Part shown: positions 4,384 to 5,774 of the stretch, in pieces
How positions within the stretch are numbered: position 1 is the stretch's first letter
Layout of the letters: each line of letters begins with the position of its first letter
NCBI GenBank assembly: GCA_936943315.1
Contig: CAKZJM010000098.1
Span: 1-5,774, forward strand
From: an uncultured Methylophilus sp.
GTDB lineage: Bacteria > Pseudomonadota > Gammaproteobacteria > Burkholderiales > Methylophilaceae
Reading direction: 5' to 3'
Length of the DNA: 5,774 bases
Position numbers and translations under genes: made by a program
Notes under the pieces: model-generated
Database searches by the model: none
The model's input: only the letters and a program-made list of their open reading frames with translations
What the model was told of the DNA's origin: nothing

Positions 4384-5774
4384 ATGTCTATCAAACCTGT
4401 CATTTTGCTGATTCTCGATGGCTTTGGTCACAGCGAGACCACTGAATTCAATGCGGTATTACAAGCCAACACGCCCAACCTGGATCAACTCAAAGCCACC
4501 TACCCGCACAGCCTGATCAACGCCTCCGAACATTATGTCGGCTTGCCAGACGGCCAGATGGGAAACTCTGAAGTCGGTCACTTGAATATTGGGGCCGGAC
4601 GTATTGTCTTTCAAGACTTTGAGCGTATTAATAACAGCATCCACAGTGGCGATTTTTTCAAATTGCCTGCCTTGGTCAACGCCATGCAAACCCTCAAGGC
4701 GAATGATAAGGCCTTGCACATTCTCGGCCTGCTCTCTGATGGGGGCGTGCACAGCTATCAGCCGCATATCCATGCCTTGCTGGAGATGGCCAAGCAACAA
4801 GGATTAAGCAAGGTCTACGTACACGCGTTTCTTGACGGCCGTGACACGCCTCCCAAAAGTGCCCAGCCTTACCTGCAAGCGTTGGAAGACCAGATCAAGG
4901 CGCTTGGCGTGGGCAAAGTGGCCTCTGTTGGCGGCCGTTTCTTCGGCATGGACAGGGACAAACGCTGGGAGCGTGTATCGGTAGCTTACGAGTTACTGGT
5001 CAACGGCACGGCAGACTTTATTGCGCCAGATAGCCTGACTGCGTTGCAGCAGGCTTATGCCCGTGACGAAAGCGATGAGTTCGTCAAATGTACGGCGATT
5101 AGAGCGGCTGATGAAGCGCCTGTACGTATGGAAGATGGCGATTGCCTGGTCTTCATGAACTTTAGAAGCGACCGCGCACGCCAGCTCACCGATGCCCTGT
5201 TAAACCAGCAATTCACCGATTTTGAGCGTAGCCGTATTCCGCACTTCAGCCACTATTTCACGCTCACGCAATACGACAAAAACCAGACGCTGGCAGAGCC
5301 CATTTTCGCGCCTTACTCGGTGCCCAATACCTTTGGTGAATATGTCTCCAAACTGGGCCTCAAGCAGTTGCGCATTGCCGAGACAGAAAAATATCCGCAT
5401 GTGACCTTCTTTTTTAACGGTGGCGAAGAAACCGTGTTTGCAGGCGAAGATCGTATCCTGGTGCCTTCACCCAAAGTGGCGACCTATGACCTGCAACCCG
5501 AAATGAGCGCCCCGGAAGTGACTGACAAACTGGTCGCGGCCATTGAGTCCAGACAATACCAGGCCGTCATTTGCAACTATGCCAATGGCGACATGGTGGG
5601 CCATACCGGCAACTTACAAGCGGCCATTCAAGCGGTAGAAACGCTGGATTCCTGCGTGGGCCGCGTGGTTGCCGCTGCGCAAAAAGTGGGGGCCGAGGTG
5701 ATTATTACTGCTGACCATGGCAATGCCGAAAGCATGTTTGACCATGCCAGCGACCAGGCCCACACGCAGCACAC
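4384..5774 (+). CDS. gpmI: 2,3-bisphosphoglycerate-independent phosphoglycerate mutase (3' end outside window)
   Basis: The first 463 residues of a protein usually about 510-515 long interconvert 3- and 2-phosphoglycerate in glycolysis and gluconeogenesis, in the cytosol, with two Mn2+ ions. The frame is open from ATG 4384 to the window edge. The metal ligands fall where the Bacillus stearothermophilus enzyme has them: Asp12 (ILDGFG), the phosphorylated nucleophile Ser62 (GQMGNSEVGH), Asp403 and His407 (NGDMVGHTGN), Asp444-His445 (TADHGNAE), and a last His at 460 (AHTQH). Substrate-binding segments LSDGGVHSY, DGRDTPP, GGRFFGMDRDKRWER and NFRSDRARQLT are intact. No disruption is visible. The ribosome site is weak (AAAGA upstream, spacing long). 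It diverges from the rhodanese operon across 135 bp, the same neighbourhood as E. coli gpmI/yibO next to yibN. Confidence 0.98.
   Translation, partial: MSIKPVILLILDGFGHSETTEFNAVLQANTPNLDQLKATYPHSLINASEHYVGLPDGQMGNSEVGHLNIGAGRIVFQDFERINNSIHSGDFFKLPALVNAMQTLKANDKALHILGLLSDGGVHSYQPHIHALLEMAKQQGLSKVYVHAFLDGRDTPPKSAQPYLQALEDQIKALGVGKVASVGGRFFGMDRDKRWERVSVAYELLVNGTADFIAPDSLTALQQAYARDESDEFVKCTAIRAADEAPVRMEDGDCLVFMNFRSDRARQLTDALLNQQFTDFERSRIPHFSHYFTLTQYDKNQTLAEPIFAPYSVPNTFGEYVSKLGLKQLRIAETEKYPHVTFFFNGGEETVFAGEDRILVPSPKVATYDLQPEMSAPEVTDKLVAAIESRQYQAVICNYANGDMVGHTGNLQAAIQAVETLDSCVGRVVAAAQKVGAEVIITADHGNAESMFDHASDQAHTQH

Noticed and set aside
4459..4800. Minus-strand frame inside gpmI
   Set aside because: gpmI is intact here, with catalytic Ser62 and substrate motifs, so the complementary frame is incidental.

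Overview
This window reads as ordinary chromosome from a betaproteobacterium. The protein sequences and the gene order suggest a methylotroph of the Methylophilaceae type, but that family-level placement is an inference from remembered similarity and was not tested. All genes are recognisable housekeeping or widely conserved families. I see no mobile element, tRNA, rRNA, CRISPR array or phage gene, and no undescribed multi-gene system. The points of real interest are in the non-coding DNA and in how the genes are arranged.

Layout, left to right. (1) The 3' end of groEL (+) is followed by a nested inverted repeat and then a strong intrinsic terminator. (2) A complete cytoplasmic FKBP-type peptidyl-prolyl isomerase (fklB-like, +) has its own terminator. 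(3) A small single-domain cupin of unknown substrate (+) meets gpsA tail to tail, with their stop codons sharing one TTAA. (4) A minus-strand cluster runs, in transcription order: membrane-anchored rhodanese, grxC, secB, gpsA. (5) A 135-bp divergent intergenic region carries a palindromic -10 element and two inverted repeats. (6) gpmI (+) is cut off by the right edge of the window.

The order gpmI <-> rhodanese-grxC-secB-gpsA matches the yibO(gpmI)/yibN-grxC-secB-gpsA arrangement known from E. coli, so the cluster is an old, conserved neighbourhood and not a local novelty. The functions form two loose themes. One is protein folding and export: GroEL, FKBP, SecB, and thiol redox through glutaredoxin and rhodanese. 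The other is three-carbon phosphate metabolism: GpmI in glycolysis/gluconeogenesis, and GpsA supplying glycerol 3-phosphate for phospholipids. The gaps inside the minus cluster are 31, 92 and 56 nt with no intrinsic terminator between genes, which fits one operon, although secondary promoters cannot be excluded.
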